Of a DNA stretch of 64,000 bases, positions 16,146-25,483 are shown one piece after another. The position numbers were made by a program, and so were the translations under genes. The DNA is from Salegentibacter sp. (lineage in GTDB: Bacteria > Bacteroidota > Bacteroidia > Flavobacteriales > Flavobacteriaceae). Every line of letters starts with the position of its first letter. Position 1 is the first letter of the stretch. The notes below the pieces were generated by a model that saw only the letters and a program-made list of their open reading frames with translations, had not been told where the DNA came from and did no database searches. The stretch lies in assembly GCA_024635795.1 (NCBI GenBank), contig JAGXIH010000005.1:1-64000 (forward strand), written 5' to 3'.

Positions 16146-18176
16146 TTAAATTAGACCACGGTATTTTCTGAAAAACCATTCTGCTGCGAGCAAAGCAACC
16201 AGCAAAAACAAAAGAAAATACCAGTTCACCAAAGGTACGTTTTTTTGATCGCTTTTCTGTACAGGAATGAAGTTTTCGTCATTCAGGAGTCGGGAAATTA
16301 TGGCTTCGGAATTATTAGCGAAATAAACCTGTTCATTATTGTTGGTAGCAAAAAACTGAAGTTTTTCCAGGTTGGCAGATGCAAACTGTTTCTCAACGGC
16401 GGAAGCCACAACATTAAATTTTCCGGTTTTACTTATACCTGTATTTTCTTCCTTTAGTATAAATTCATATTCTCCTTCCGGAAGATTCTCCAGGTCCAGC
16501 ATATAAGAATTATTCCTAAGAACCAAACCGCTCTGCGTAACATCCCCGGTTTCAGTATTCTCTATCCTGATATTCAAAGATGCCCCGGGATCGAAGGTAT
16601 AATTTTCATCGAAGTATTTGGCGGTGAGCGGTATCAGGTCTTTTCCGTAGTAAAAAGATTCGTAATCTATAGTGAGGCGTTCCCGTTGTTTTTGAGAAGC
16701 AAGATTCTGTATGATTTTACCAAAGAAATCGTCGAAGGCTTCAAAGGAACCGCTATCTCGCCAGGCCTTTGCCCTCCAGCGCCAGATCCCTTCCCCAAAT
16801 AGTACTCCAATTTTGTTTTCCCGACTTTCGGCTATTGCCAGTAAAGGTTGAGTGGTTTCTACATTTTCTATTTTTTGAAATAAAAGGGGATCCAATCCAT
16901 TTGGCTCAATTTTTCCAAACATATCCAGAAGGGGTGGAAAATCATTAAAACCAATATTTTCAAATTGGAAGCGGGAGAAATTGGAGTTATACAAGGCCCC
17001 GATCTCCTGAGGTTGAGTGGTAAAATCTTTGCTAAATAATTCCTGCCGGGAATTAAGAAAGCGCCAATCTGTTTTAGTACCGGTAATAATAAAACTGCTG
17101 ATATTTTCAGTTTTTAATTCTTCTAAAACTTCCCGGAAACTAGCATTGGGCTGATAAAACATAACCAATTGATAATCCTGTAAAACATAATTATCCTTTC
17201 CCACATATTTAATTTCCAACTCGCGTTGCCGGTTGCTCTCCACCGAATTTTTAATGGTGCCCAGATCGGGATGGGAAATTTCGCTAAGCAACAAAACCCG
17301 GGTGCGTTCATCTATAACTTCCACTGCGAATTTACGCCGGTTATTTTCTTCATTCTTTTCTGAAGCCTCCGGAACAACTACCGCTTCATAAGTAAGCACA
17401 CCAAGCCGGCTGGCAGAAATGGTCGTATTAATTACTGCTGAAGTGGTTTCGGGGTCTAAGTTTAAATCCTGAGTATATAATACAGATTCTCCTGAACGCA
17501 GCTCGAAACGTGTTGAAACAGGCTCCTGTCCCTTATAATTAATAATTACCTCCACAGGAAAACGATTATTCAGAAAAGCATAGCGGTTCACATTGAGCCT
17601 GTTGATTTCAAGATCGGCATAGCTGGTGGTATCTCCTAAAACCACCGGCATCACATATTGGCCGGGGCTGCTTTTAAAATATCGATAATCGCGTCCCAGG
17701 GTCTGGTTTCCATCGCTTAAAAGGACCACAGCCGTATTCTTACTGCGGAAAAGATTCCTGACTTTGCTTAAAACTTTATTTATATCGGTTTGAGTTTCGC
17801 TAAAACTCAGGCTATCGGTTAGTTGAATATCCCTGCCAAAACTGAGTTTGGAAATATCAAAGCGTTCCTGAAGACGTTTATTATTTTCCAGGCTGTTTAT
17901 TAAATTCCGAAGCGTATCGGCTTGGTTTAGATAAGCAATCGATGCCGAATTATCGGCTGCTAGGACTAAGTTTGGTTTTTCTACCTGGTAAGTAGTGGTG
18001 GTAATCTTTGGATTAATTAGCAACACCAGAAGAATGAAAACAGTTAATGCCCGCAAACCAAAAAAAACATATTTATCGCGTTGGTTCTTTCTTCTGCGGA
18101 ATAAATACTGAAAAAAAGAAAACCCCAGCGCAAATATTGCAGCCAGGGTTATTAAAATGATGTTGTTAAGATCCAT
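16146..18176 (-). CDS. VWA-like membrane protein (676 aa)
   Basis: Two N-terminal membrane helices (about 5-25 and 38-57) and one near the C-terminus (about 650-668) enclose a large domain, probably periplasmic. The region 68-180 resembles a von Willebrand A fold, with a MIDAS-like LAADNSASIAY and a later TAVVLLSDGNQTLGRDY. The middle (about 300-480) resembles the glutamine-amidotransferase-like fold seen in such Bacteroidota proteins, and beta-sandwich repeats follow. These proteins are common in Bacteroidota with unproven roles. The gene is followed closely by the prohibitin-like gene. Confidence 0.7.
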   Translation of the reverse strand: MDLNNIILITLAAIFALGFSFFQYLFRRRKNQRDKYVFFGLRALTVFILLVLLINPKITTTTYQVEKPNLVLAADNSASIAYLNQADTLRNLINSLENNKRLQERFDISKLSFGRDIQLTDSLSFSETQTDINKVLSKVRNLFRSKNTAVVLLSDGNQTLGRDYRYFKSSPGQYVMPVVLGDTTSYADLEINRLNVNRYAFLNNRFPVEVIINYKGQEPVSTRFELRSGESVLYTQDLNLDPETTSAVINTTISASRLGVLTYEAVVVPEASEKNEENNRRKFAVEVIDERTRVLLLSEISHPDLGTIKNSVESNRQRELEIKYVGKDNYVLQDYQLVMFYQPNASFREVLEELKTENISSFIITGTKTDWRFLNSRQELFSKDFTTQPQEIGALYNSNFSRFQFENIGFNDFPPLLDMFGKIEPNGLDPLLFQKIENVETTQPLLAIAESRENKIGVLFGEGIWRWRAKAWRDSGSFEAFDDFFGKIIQNLASQKQRERLTIDYESFYYGKDLIPLTAKYFDENYTFDPGASLNIRIENTETGDVTQSGLVLRNNSYMLDLENLPEGEYEFILKEENTGISKTGKFNVVASAVEKQFASANLEKLQFFATNNNEQVYFANNSEAIISRLLNDENFIPVQKSDQKNVPLVNWYFLLFLLVALLAAEWFFRKYRGLI

Positions 18177-18282
18177 TATGGAAAGATAAATAAAAAGCCA
18201 CGAAGTTAGAAATTAGAACCACGAAGTATTTTCTTCTTTCCATTTAGGCTTTTAAATCTCCTAAATCAATCTTACTATACTT

Positions 18283-19029
18283 TTAGGTGTGCATACCACC
18301 ATCGATATGTAGAACCTGCCCGGTGATATAATCGCTCATATCACTTCCGAGGAAAACACAGGCGTTAGCGATATCTTCAGGAGTACCACCACGTTTCAGC
18401 GGGATAGATTGTCTCCAGCCTTCAACGGTTTTCTCATCGAGTTTACCGGTCATTTCAGTTTCGATAAAGCCGGGAGCGATCACATTGGTACGGATATTTC
18501 TTGAACCAAGCTCCAGAGCCATAGATTTGGAAAATCCAATAATTCCAGCCTTAGAAGCAGCATAATTGGACTGGCCGGCATTCCCTTTCACCCCAACCAC
18601 AGAACTCATATTGATAATGCTTCCTTTGCGTTGTTTCAGCATAGTTCTTTGCACCGCCTTTGTCATATTGAATATTGATTTCAGATTTACTTCTATCACC
18701 TTATCAAAATCTTCTTCGCTCATCCGCATAAGCAGATTATCCTTAGTAATTCCGGCATTGTTTACCACAATATCTATCCTTCCAAAGTCTTCGACTACAT
18801 CTTTAATAAGTTGCTCAGCTTCAGAAAAGCTGGCGGCATTAGATTTATAGGCTTTGGCCTTTACACCCATTCCGCTAAGTTCTTTGGCAAGCTCATTAGC
18901 CGATTCAGCAGAGGAGTTATAAGTGAAAGCTACGTTCGCGCCGTGTTCAGCGAAAACCTGTGCGATCCCTTTTCCAATTCCACGGCTACCTCCGGTAATA
19001 ATGGCGTTTTTTCCTTCTAAGAGTTTCAT
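18283..19029 (-). CDS. fabG: 3-oxoacyl-[acyl-carrier-protein] reductase
   Basis: FabG reduces 3-oxoacyl-ACP with NADPH in fatty acid elongation. The short-chain dehydrogenase shows the TGGSRGIG nucleotide site (about residues 10-17), NNAG, and the catalytic Ser (NMSSVVG) with YAASK. It ends in GQVLHIDGGMHT. I chose the Met at 19029, giving 248 residues, because the family begins here; the frame stays open 84 bases further upstream but that part encodes a repeat palindrome (PAGRQG) and is not conserved. It is monocistronic or follows sucD with a terminator between. Confidence 0.96.
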   Translation of the reverse strand: MKLLEGKNAIITGGSRGIGKGIAQVFAEHGANVAFTYNSSAESANELAKELSGMGVKAKAYKSNAASFSEAEQLIKDVVEDFGRIDIVVNNAGITKDNLLMRMSEEDFDKVIEVNLKSIFNMTKAVQRTMLKQRKGSIINMSSVVGVKGNAGQSNYAASKAGIIGFSKSMALELGSRNIRTNVIAPGFIETEMTGKLDEKTVEGWRQSIPLKRGGTPEDIANACVFLGSDMSDYITGQVLHIDGGMHT

Positions 19030-19076
19030 ATGTAAGTTTTTATTGTTTTTCATTGGACATATGTAATTCGCATATC

Positions 19077-19096
19077 CCTGCCTGCCGGCAGGCGGG
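19077..19096. repeat. Palindromic GC-rich repeat upstream of fabG
   Basis: A 20-base near-perfect palindrome centred on CCTGCCGGCAGG sits in otherwise AT-rich DNA between fabG and sucD. GC-rich palindromes of this type are common intergenic elements in flavobacterial genomes (general knowledge). It makes the upstream frame of fabG look longer than it is. Confidence 0.6.
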
Positions 19097-19167
19097 TTCA
19101 TCGGTAATTGCAACGTATCCGCGTTATGCTCATTTCATATATAAAAAGATTGGTTGTTTTATTTTCC

Positions 19168-19175
19168 CAAATATA
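19168..19175 (-). promoter_or_regulatory. Possible -7 box for fabG
   Basis: TATATTTG on the minus strand lies downstream of the sucD terminator and about 140 bases before the fabG start. No clear -33 TTTG at the right spacing was found. Confidence 0.35.
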
Positions 19176-19204
19176 ATAAAAGCAAAAAGCTTAAATATTT
19201 TCCA

Positions 19205-19254
19205 TTAAAAAATCCTTCTGAGTTCATCCTAATTCAGGAGAAACAGAAGGATTT
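19205..19254 (-). terminator. Terminator after sucD
   Basis: On the minus strand AAATCCTTCTG pairs with CAGAAGGATTT and is followed by a six-T run, 23 bases after the sucD stop. Confidence 0.75.
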
Positions 19255-19276
19255 ATTTATGCTAAAATACGAAGTC

Positions 19277-20152
19277 TTATCCTTTAAGAACTTCTGCTAC
19301 TTTTTTACCAATTTCAGCAGGAGAATCTACAACGTGAATTCCATTCTCTCTAAGGATTTTTTTCTTGGCTTGGGCGGTATCTTCACTACCTCCAACAATA
19401 GCTCCGGCGTGACCCATAGTACGGCCTGCTGGTGCAGTTTCGCCGGCGATAAAACCAATTACAGGTTTTTTGTTACCGTTTTCCTTGACCCACTGAGCGG
19501 CATCAGCTTCAAGCTGACCACCGATCTCTCCGATCATTACAATAATTTCGGTTTCATCATCATTCATCAATAATTCCACGGCCTCCTTAGTGGTGGTTCC
19601 AATAATAGGATCTCCTCCAATTCCAATAGCGGTAGTAATTCCAAGACCTTGTTTTACAACCTGGTCTGCTGCTTCATAAGTAAGAGTTCCAGATTTAGAT
19701 ACAATTCCAACGCTTCCTTTTTTGAAAACGAAACCTGGCATAATTCCAACCTTAGCTTCACCCGGAGTGATCACACCCGGACAGTTAGGACCAACCAGTC
19801 TGGCATCTTTATCCTTAATATAGTTTGAAGCCTTCACCATGTCGGCAACGGGAATTCCTTCGGTAATAGTAATAATAACTTTTATTCCGGCGTCTGCAGC
19901 TTCCATAATCGCGTCGGCTGCGAAAGCTGGTGGCACGAAAATAAGAGAAACATCTGCTCCGGTTTCCTTCACGGCATCAGATACGGTATTGAAAACTGGT
20001 CGGTCAAGGTGTTTTTGCCCGCCTTTTCCAGGAGTTACTCCTCCTACCACATTGGTTCCGTACTCTATCATTTGTTCGGCGTGGAAAGTACCTTCACTTC
20101 CGGTAAATCCCTGCACGATTATCTTTGAATTTTTATTGACTAAAACGCTCAT
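19277..20152 (-). CDS. sucD: Succinyl-CoA ligase (ADP-forming) subunit alpha
   Basis: SucD makes succinyl-CoA or ATP reversibly in the TCA cycle with SucC, which is not in the window. The 291-residue protein has an N-terminal CoA-binding Rossmann domain ([12 protein letters not shown], about residues 14-25), the GPNCPGV motif, the ligase domain with GIGGDPIIG, and the phosphohistidine in [10 protein letters not shown]. Length is standard. sucC is often elsewhere in Flavobacteriaceae. It has its own promoter and terminator here. Confidence 0.97.
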   Translation of the reverse strand: MSVLVNKNSKIIVQGFTGSEGTFHAEQMIEYGTNVVGGVTPGKGGQKHLDRPVFNTVSDAVKETGADVSLIFVPPAFAADAIMEAADAGIKVIITITEGIPVADMVKASNYIKDKDARLVGPNCPGVITPGEAKVGIMPGFVFKKGSVGIVSKSGTLTYEAADQVVKQGLGITTAIGIGGDPIIGTTTKEAVELLMNDDETEIIVMIGEIGGQLEADAAQWVKENGNKKPVIGFIAGETAPAGRTMGHAGAIVGGSEDTAQAKKKILRENGIHVVDSPAEIGKKVAEVLKG

Positions 20153-20175
20153 AAATTTTATATTTTTTGCGATAA

Positions 20176-20206
20176 CAAAAGTAGGTTTTTAATAATAAAA
20201 CCTAAA
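20176..20206 (-). promoter_or_regulatory. sucD promoter candidate
   Basis: On the minus strand TTTA (20203-20206) and TACTTTTG (20176-20183) are separated by 19 bases. The -7 box is a full consensus match and the -33 differs by one base. The box ends 23 bases before the sucD start. Confidence 0.55.
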
Positions 20207-20272
20207 GTTTTTTGGAAGTTAATTGTCAGGTTTACCAATGGATTCAGGTAAACCCATACTAATTAGGAAACT

Positions 20273-20668
20273 TTATAACCAGGGTTGTTCATTAACCTCT
20301 TCCCCAAGCTGACTTATCTGAACCCCGCGGTAGAGTTTATCGTCTTTCAATTCCCAGATAGCCATAAAATGAGCCAGGGGCATTTCCTCTTCCGGATTTT
20401 CTATAGTTCTTACGTGATAAGTGAACTGGATAGCAGTTTTTCCTTTTTCTGAAATTACATTTTCAACCTCAGCCCTTAGTGATTCGAAAGACTGAGCTAA
20501 TTCATGGCTTATGGCCGAAATCTCATCGAGATTCAGCTTTTTAAGGCCGGTGGTACCATACCAGGATAGTTCAACCTGTGGATGAAGGAATTCTTTCAGG
20601 ACCTCTTTATCCTGGTAAAAATCGGAAGTATAAAAATTTTCAACAATTTCTTTTCCGCTTAAAGCCAT
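20273..20668 (-). CDS. NTF2/SnoaL-like protein
   Basis: The 131-residue protein resembles the NTF2-like cone fold: an N-terminal helix with FYTSDFYQDKEVLKEFLHP, then a long sheet (VELSWYG, KTAIQFTYHVRT, HFMAIWELKDDKLYRGVQIS). Such proteins are small enzymes or binding proteins; no catalytic Asp-His set can be assigned with confidence. It begins 6 bases after the second lpxD gene, so it rides in the envelope gene run, which says little about its role. Confidence 0.75.
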   Translation of the reverse strand: MALSGKEIVENFYTSDFYQDKEVLKEFLHPQVELSWYGTTGLKKLNLDEISAISHELAQSFESLRAEVENVISEKGKTAIQFTYHVRTIENPEEEMPLAHFMAIWELKDDKLYRGVQISQLGEEVNEQPWL

Positions 20669-20674
20669 ATTCGT

Positions 20675-21604
20675 TTATTTTAATTTCTGGAGTAATTTAG
20701 GCAATTGTCTTATAAGTGCCAACTCTTTTAATTTAGCTCTGGCTTCCATCGCGGGATTTCCAGTGTAAACAGTATTTTCTTTGGTAGATTTGGTAATCGC
20801 AGCCCTGCCCATCATCACGCCTCCTTTTTTAACGGTAATTCCACTGCGGAAACCAGCCTGTCCCCAAATAGTTACTTCATCTTCAATAACAACGGCTCCC
20901 GCAATCCCAACCTGGGAAGCGATAAGACATTTTTTTCCTATAACTGTATCGTGGCCTACCTGAATAAGGTTGTCGAGCTTAGTACCTTCCTTAATTGTGG
21001 TATCGCCTGTCACGCCCTTATCTATAGTGCAATTGGCACCAATATCTACATTATTCTCAATCACCACACGGCCTCCGGAAAGGAGTTTATCAAAACCCTC
21101 CGGCCGGTTCTTATAATAAAAGGCATCGCTTCCCAGAACGCTTCCCGAGTGAATAGTAACATTATCCCCAATAACTGAATTATCATAGATGCTAACGTTG
21201 GCATGAATAAGACAGTTCTTTCCTATTATCACATTATTCCCTACAAATGTGTTAGGCTGAATGATAGTCCCTTCTCCAATCTCTGCCGAATCGGAAATTG
21301 ATTTAGAAGCTTTTTCAAAAGGTTTAAAATACCGGGTAAGCTTATTGAAATCCCGAAAAGGGTCATCTGAAATTAGCAAAGCCTTTCCTTCGGGAGCTTC
21401 CACTTTTTTATTGATCAATACTACAGTTGCAGGAGAGTTTAGCGCCTTATCGTAGTATTTTGGATGGTCTACAAAGACGATATCCCCTGGAGTAACCACG
21501 TGGATCTCGTTCATTCCGGTTACCGGAAAATCTTCAGCACCCACAAATTCACAATCAAGGATCGTGGCAATTTGTTGTAAACTGTGTTGTTGAGGGAATT
21601 TCAT
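20675..21604 (-). CDS. LpxD-like left-handed beta-helix acyltransferase (second copy)
   Basis: The 309-residue protein has the LpxD layout. An N-terminal UDP-binding domain (about 1-95, with VFVDHPKYYDKAL) is followed by hexapeptide repeats (about 95-270) containing the FYYKNRPEGFDKLLSGG stretch and the catalytic-type His of QVGHDTVIGK. LpxD adds the 3-hydroxyacyl chain to the amine of UDP-glucosamine in lipid A synthesis. A second, more typical lpxD lies at 24431-25459, so this paralogue may have a different acyl chain or sugar substrate. I chose the Met at 21604 because upstream codons are not conserved. Confidence 0.85.
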   Translation of the reverse strand: MKFPQQHSLQQIATILDCEFVGAEDFPVTGMNEIHVVTPGDIVFVDHPKYYDKALNSPATVVLINKKVEAPEGKALLISDDPFRDFNKLTRYFKPFEKASKSISDSAEIGEGTIIQPNTFVGNNVIIGKNCLIHANVSIYDNSVIGDNVTIHSGSVLGSDAFYYKNRPEGFDKLLSGGRVVIENNVDIGANCTIDKGVTGDTTIKEGTKLDNLIQVGHDTVIGKKCLIASQVGIAGAVVIEDEVTIWGQAGFRSGITVKKGGVMMGRAAITKSTKENTVYTGNPAMEARAKLKELALIRQLPKLLQKLK

Positions 21605-21667
21605 CTTAGATTGTTTAAAAGGAAAAAAACCAGGCAAATAGTCCTGGTTTTTATCTATGAATTAAGT

Positions 21668-22234
21668 TTACTCTTTAATTCTTTCCTTGTAGGTTCCTTT
21701 TTCGGTTTCTATCTTAATCTTATCGCCTTCGTTTATAAAGAGAGGAACATTCACCTCGGCACCGGTTTCAACAGTTGCCGGCTTTGTAGCATTTGTAGCT
21801 GTATTACCTTTTACTCCAGGCTCAGTATGAGTTACTTCCAGAACCACACTGGCCGGCATTTCTACTGAAAGCGGCATATTATCTTCAGTATTGATAATCA
21901 CCGTAACTACTTCTCCTTCTTTCATAAGTTTAGGCTGGTCTAGTGCCGATTCAAGAAGCCGAATTTGAGTATAGTCTTCCACATTCATAAAATGATAAAA
22001 TTCCCCATCATTATAAAGGAACTGAAATTTATGAGTTTCTACCCTTACATCGTCTATTTTATGCCCTGCTGAAAAAGTGTTTTCGATCACCTTTCCGGTA
22101 GTTACACTTTTTAGTTTGGTACGAACAAAAGCCGGACCTTTACCAGGCTTTACGTGAAGGAATTCAACAATTTTAAAAATATCGTGATTATATTTAATAC
22201 ACAATCCGTTTCTGATGTCGCTGGTACTTGCCAT
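21668..22234 (-). CDS. efp: Elongation factor P
   Basis: EF-P relieves ribosome stalling at polyproline. The 188-residue protein has three beta-barrel domains. The first carries the conserved loop HVKPGKGPAF with Lys32 at the site that is post-translationally modified in some bacteria; no modification gene is visible nearby. The C-terminal part contains the EF-P signature region with TGAEVNVPLFINEGDKI. It lies between lpxA (12 bases) and the second lpxD gene (63 bases). Confidence 0.97.
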   Translation of the reverse strand: MASTSDIRNGLCIKYNHDIFKIVEFLHVKPGKGPAFVRTKLKSVTTGKVIENTFSAGHKIDDVRVETHKFQFLYNDGEFYHFMNVEDYTQIRLLESALDQPKLMKEGEVVTVIINTEDNMPLSVEMPASVVLEVTHTEPGVKGNTATNATKPATVETGAEVNVPLFINEGDKIKIETEKGTYKERIKE

Positions 22235-22246
22235 ATTTCTAATTTA

Positions 22247-23032
22247 TTAGTTTGATCCGACGTATCCTTTCATGATACCTCGTTGTGAGTTTTTAATGAA
22301 TTGAAGTATCTCATCCCGCTCGGCAGTAGCCTCCATTTCAGCTTCAATAATCGCTACGGCCTGGGAATTATTATAATTTTTCTGATACAGGATCCGGTAA
22401 ATATCCTGGATCTCCCTGATTTTTTCAGTGCTGAAACCTCTTCGTCTCAGCCCTATGGAATTAATTCCAACATAAGATAGGGGTTCCCTTCCTGCTTTTA
22501 CGAATGGTGGAACATCTTTTCTAACCATGGATCCACCGGTAACAAATGCGTGGTTACCAATGCTGCAGAACTGCTGGATTGCCGCCATCCCGGCCAGGAT
22601 TACGTAGTCTCCAACGTTAATATGCCCTGCAAGCGTGCTATTATTAGAAAAAATACAGTTATCACCTACAATACAATCGTGAGCAATATGGCAATATGCC
22701 ATAATCCAGCAATTATTACCAACCACTGTTTTCATACGATCTGTTGTACCACGGTTAATGGTAACACATTCCCTTATAGTGGTATTGTCGCCAATGACGG
22801 TTAGGGTATCCTCATCATCAAATTTCTTATCCTGCGGAATTGCAGAAATCACAGCGCCCGGAAAAATACTACAGTTCTTTCCAATGCGGGCACCTTCCAT
22901 TATAGTTACGTTAGAACCAATCCAGGTGCCTTCACCAATTACAACATCATTATGAATGGTTGTAAAAGGTTCGATTACCACATTTTTGGCAATCTTAGCT
23001 CCGGGATGCACATATGCTAAAGGTTGGTTCAT
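22247..23032 (-). CDS. lpxA: UDP-N-acetylglucosamine O-acyltransferase
   Basis: LpxA starts lipid A synthesis by moving a 3-hydroxyacyl chain from ACP to the 3-OH of UDP-GlcNAc. The 261-residue left-handed beta helix has long hexapeptide repeats. The catalytic His lies in AYCHIAHDCIVGDN. A C-terminal helical domain (about 190-261) ends with the family-like GIMKGY motif. It follows lpxC-fabZ by only 5 bases. Confidence 0.97.
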   Translation of the reverse strand: MNQPLAYVHPGAKIAKNVVIEPFTTIHNDVVIGEGTWIGSNVTIMEGARIGKNCSIFPGAVISAIPQDKKFDDEDTLTVIGDNTTIRECVTINRGTTDRMKTVVGNNCWIMAYCHIAHDCIVGDNCIFSNNSTLAGHINVGDYVILAGMAAIQQFCSIGNHAFVTGGSMVRKDVPPFVKAGREPLSYVGINSIGLRRRGFSTEKIREIQDIYRILYQKNYNNSQAVAIIEAEMEATAERDEILQFIKNSQRGIMKGYVGSN

Positions 23033-23037
23033 AATAT

Positions 23038-24438
23038 TTATTTTGATTTTACAATTTGCGCCATAAGAACCGCTTCGGTTGCTAATTTTCCGTTTACGTA
23101 GGCATAACCCTGCATCTGGCAGATTCCCCTACGGATTGGCGCTAATAATTCGAGTTTAAAAATTAAAGTATCTCCGGGCACGACCTGCTGTTTGAACCTC
23201 ACATTGTCTATTTTCATAAAATAGGTAAGGTAATTTTCAGGATCCGGGACCGATCTTAAGGCAAGAATACCTCCGGTTTGTGCCATAGCCTCTACCTGAA
23301 GTACGCCAGGCATTACCGGTTTCCCAGGAAAATGTCCTACAAAGAAAGGTTCATTCATAGTGACATTTTTCATTCCTATTACACAGGTATCTGTGCAGGA
23401 ATAAATTTTATCTACCAAAAGAAAAGGAGCTCTGTGAGGCAAAATATTCATAATATCATTAACGTCCATCAAAGGCTTAATATCAGGATTGATCTTAGGA
23501 ACATTATTCCTTTTTGCTGCCTTGATGATTTTTGCCATTTTTTTAGCAAACTGAGTGTTTACATAATGTCCAGGCTTATTTGCGATTACTTTACCTTTTA
23601 TCCTGGTCCCTATAAGCGCAAGATCTCCCACTACATCCAGGAGTTTATGCCTTGCCGCCTCATTGGGATAATGCAGGGTAAGATTATCAAGGATCCCGTT
23701 TGGCTTAACCGACATTTCTTTACGGTTAAAGGCTACACGGAGTTTTTGCATGGTTTCCTCATCAATTTCCTTATCTACATAAACAATGGCATTGTTTAAA
23801 TCTCCTCCTTTTATCAATCCATGATCAAGAAGAGCTTCCAGTTCATGAAGAAAGCTAAAGGTTCTGGCGTCAGCGATTTCAGCTTTAAATTCAGAAAGAT
23901 GGTTGAGGGAAGCATTCTGGGTTCCCAGAACTTTAGTACCAAAATCTACCATTGCGGTAACCTGGTATTCTTCTGCAGGCATTACAATAATCTCGCTTCC
24001 TGATTCGTCGTCGTGATAACATATAACCTCATCAACTTCATATTCCTCGCGATCGGCGTCCAGTTCTTCAATTCCGGCTTTCTCAAGAGCTTCAACGAAA
24101 AATTTAGACGAGCCTTCCATTATTGGAGGTTCAGAAGCATCAAGCTCCATGATAAGGTTGTCTATCTCCAGGCCAACACAGGCAGCGAGCACATGTTCTG
24201 AAGTTTGGATAGAAACCCCATTCTTTTCGAGATTAGTCCCCCGTTTTGTGTTTACCACGTAAGCAACATCTGCTTCAACTTCGGGTTCCCCGTCAAGGTC
24301 AAGCCTTTTAAAGACATATCCTGTATTTTCCCTGGCAGGTTTAAAAGTAATAGTTACCGATTGGCCGGTGTGCAGACCTACGCCTTCAAGGGAAACCTTT
24401 TCCTTTATGGTTGTTTGCTTAGAAACTTTTTCAGCCAT
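23038..24438 (-). CDS. lpxC-fabZ: LpxC deacetylase fused to FabZ dehydratase
   Basis: Residues about 1-300 are LpxC, the zinc deacetylase that commits UDP-acyl-GlcNAc to lipid A, with zinc ligands in TSEHVLAA and [14 protein letters not shown]. Residues about 310-466 are FabZ, the 3-hydroxyacyl-ACP dehydratase of fatty acid synthesis, with [13 protein letters not shown] and the active site [20 protein letters not shown]. The fusion is typical of Bacteroidota and ties the two pathways that compete for 3-hydroxyacyl-ACP. The chosen start at 24438 overlaps the lpxD stop by 8 bases; a Met three codons upstream is also possible. Confidence 0.96.
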   Translation of the reverse strand: MAEKVSKQTTIKEKVSLEGVGLHTGQSVTITFKPARENTGYVFKRLDLDGEPEVEADVAYVVNTKRGTNLEKNGVSIQTSEHVLAACVGLEIDNLIMELDASEPPIMEGSSKFFVEALEKAGIEELDADREEYEVDEVICYHDDESGSEIIVMPAEEYQVTAMVDFGTKVLGTQNASLNHLSEFKAEIADARTFSFLHELEALLDHGLIKGGDLNNAIVYVDKEIDEETMQKLRVAFNRKEMSVKPNGILDNLTLHYPNEAARHKLLDVVGDLALIGTRIKGKVIANKPGHYVNTQFAKKMAKIIKAAKRNNVPKINPDIKPLMDVNDIMNILPHRAPFLLVDKIYSCTDTCVIGMKNVTMNEPFFVGHFPGKPVMPGVLQVEAMAQTGGILALRSVPDPENYLTYFMKIDNVRFKQQVVPGDTLIFKLELLAPIRRGICQMQGYAYVNGKLATEAVLMAQIVKSK

Positions 24439-25459
24439 TATTTTCAATTTTTTTCCTTAGTTGCTCAATGGAATCAACTATTTTCGGCAAATTTTTAAAA
24501 TGTATATAAGATTTATAGTAGTCGTTATAACCAATTGCCGGGCTTCCCTGTAAGGTCTCATCATCTTTCAGATTTCGGCCAATTCCAGACTGGGCCTGGA
24601 TCCTTACCCGGTCTCCTATATATAAATGACCAGCAATACCTACTTGTCCACCTATTAGACAATTCTTACCAATTTTTGTAGAACCTGCAATCCCTGTTTG
24701 TGCAGCAATAGCTGTATGCTCCCCAATCTCTACATTATGCGCAATCTGAATTTGGTTATCCAGTTTCACGCCTTTCCTTATTATTGTTGATCCCAGGGTA
24801 GCCCTATCGATAGTGGTGCCGGCACCAATCTCCACATCATCTTCAATAATTACATTCCCGATCTGGGGAACTTTGGCGTATTTCCCATCTTCTTCAGGAC
24901 TAAACCCAAATCCATCGGCTCCTACAATCACCCCACTATGGATTACACAATTGCTTCCAACAATACAATCTGAATAAATCTTTACTCCCGAAAAAAGAAT
25001 AACATCATCTCCAATCTTTACATTGTCTCCTAAATAAACGTTGGGATAAATTTTTACGTTCTTACCAATTTTCACCTTTCTTCCTACATAAGAGAATGCT
25101 CCAAGGTAGATGTCTTCCCCATACTCTACATCTTCAGAAATAAAACTGGGTTGCTCAATTCCGGATTTATTCAACTTAACCTGATTGTAATACTCCAGCA
25201 ATTTCGAAAAAGCCTTATAGGCATCCTTTACTTTTATCAGGGTTGTTTGTATTGGCTGTTCGGGTTTAAAGTCTTCATTTACGATGGTAATTGAAGCTTT
25301 AGTAGTATATATATAGGAATTATATTTTGGATTGCTTAAAAATGTCAATGCTCCTTTAGCACCTTCTTCAATCTTGGCAAGTTCAGATACTTCGGCTTCG
25401 GGATCGCCTACGATCTTTCCCTCCAGTATCTCTGCTATTTGTGATGCGGTAAATTTCAT
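24431..25459 (-). CDS. lpxD: UDP-3-O-(3-hydroxyacyl)glucosamine N-acyltransferase
   Basis: LpxD adds the second 3-hydroxyacyl chain to the 2-amine of UDP-acyl-glucosamine. The 342-residue protein has the N-terminal UDP-binding domain (about 1-100, [19 protein letters not shown]) and a hexapeptide-repeat helix. The [20 protein letters not shown] block and the catalytic His in [15 protein letters not shown] are present. The C-terminal helix ends [10 protein letters not shown]. Its stop overlaps the lpxC-fabZ start, so translation is coupled. It starts 24 bases after the HD hydrolase gene. Confidence 0.96.
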   Translation of the reverse strand: MKFTASQIAEILEGKIVGDPEAEVSELAKIEEGAKGALTFLSNPKYNSYIYTTKASITIVNEDFKPEQPIQTTLIKVKDAYKAFSKLLEYYNQVKLNKSGIEQPSFISEDVEYGEDIYLGAFSYVGRKVKIGKNVKIYPNVYLGDNVKIGDDVILFSGVKIYSDCIVGSNCVIHSGVIVGADGFGFSPEEDGKYAKVPQIGNVIIEDDVEIGAGTTIDRATLGSTIIRKGVKLDNQIQIAHNVEIGEHTAIAAQTGIAGSTKIGKNCLIGGQVGIAGHLYIGDRVRIQAQSGIGRNLKDDETLQGSPAIGYNDYYKSYIHFKNLPKIVDSIEQLRKKIENNG

Positions 25460-25483
25460 TCTGGCAAAAGTAAAAAAAATGGT

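Noticed and set aside
19030-19113. Longer fabG start adding 28 codons
   Set aside because: The added part translates the palindromic repeat and is not like any FabG N-terminus; the family starts at 19029.
23278-24498. Several plus-strand frames inside lpxC-fabZ and lpxD
   Set aside because: They are antisense shadows of strongly conserved genes and show no domain of their own.
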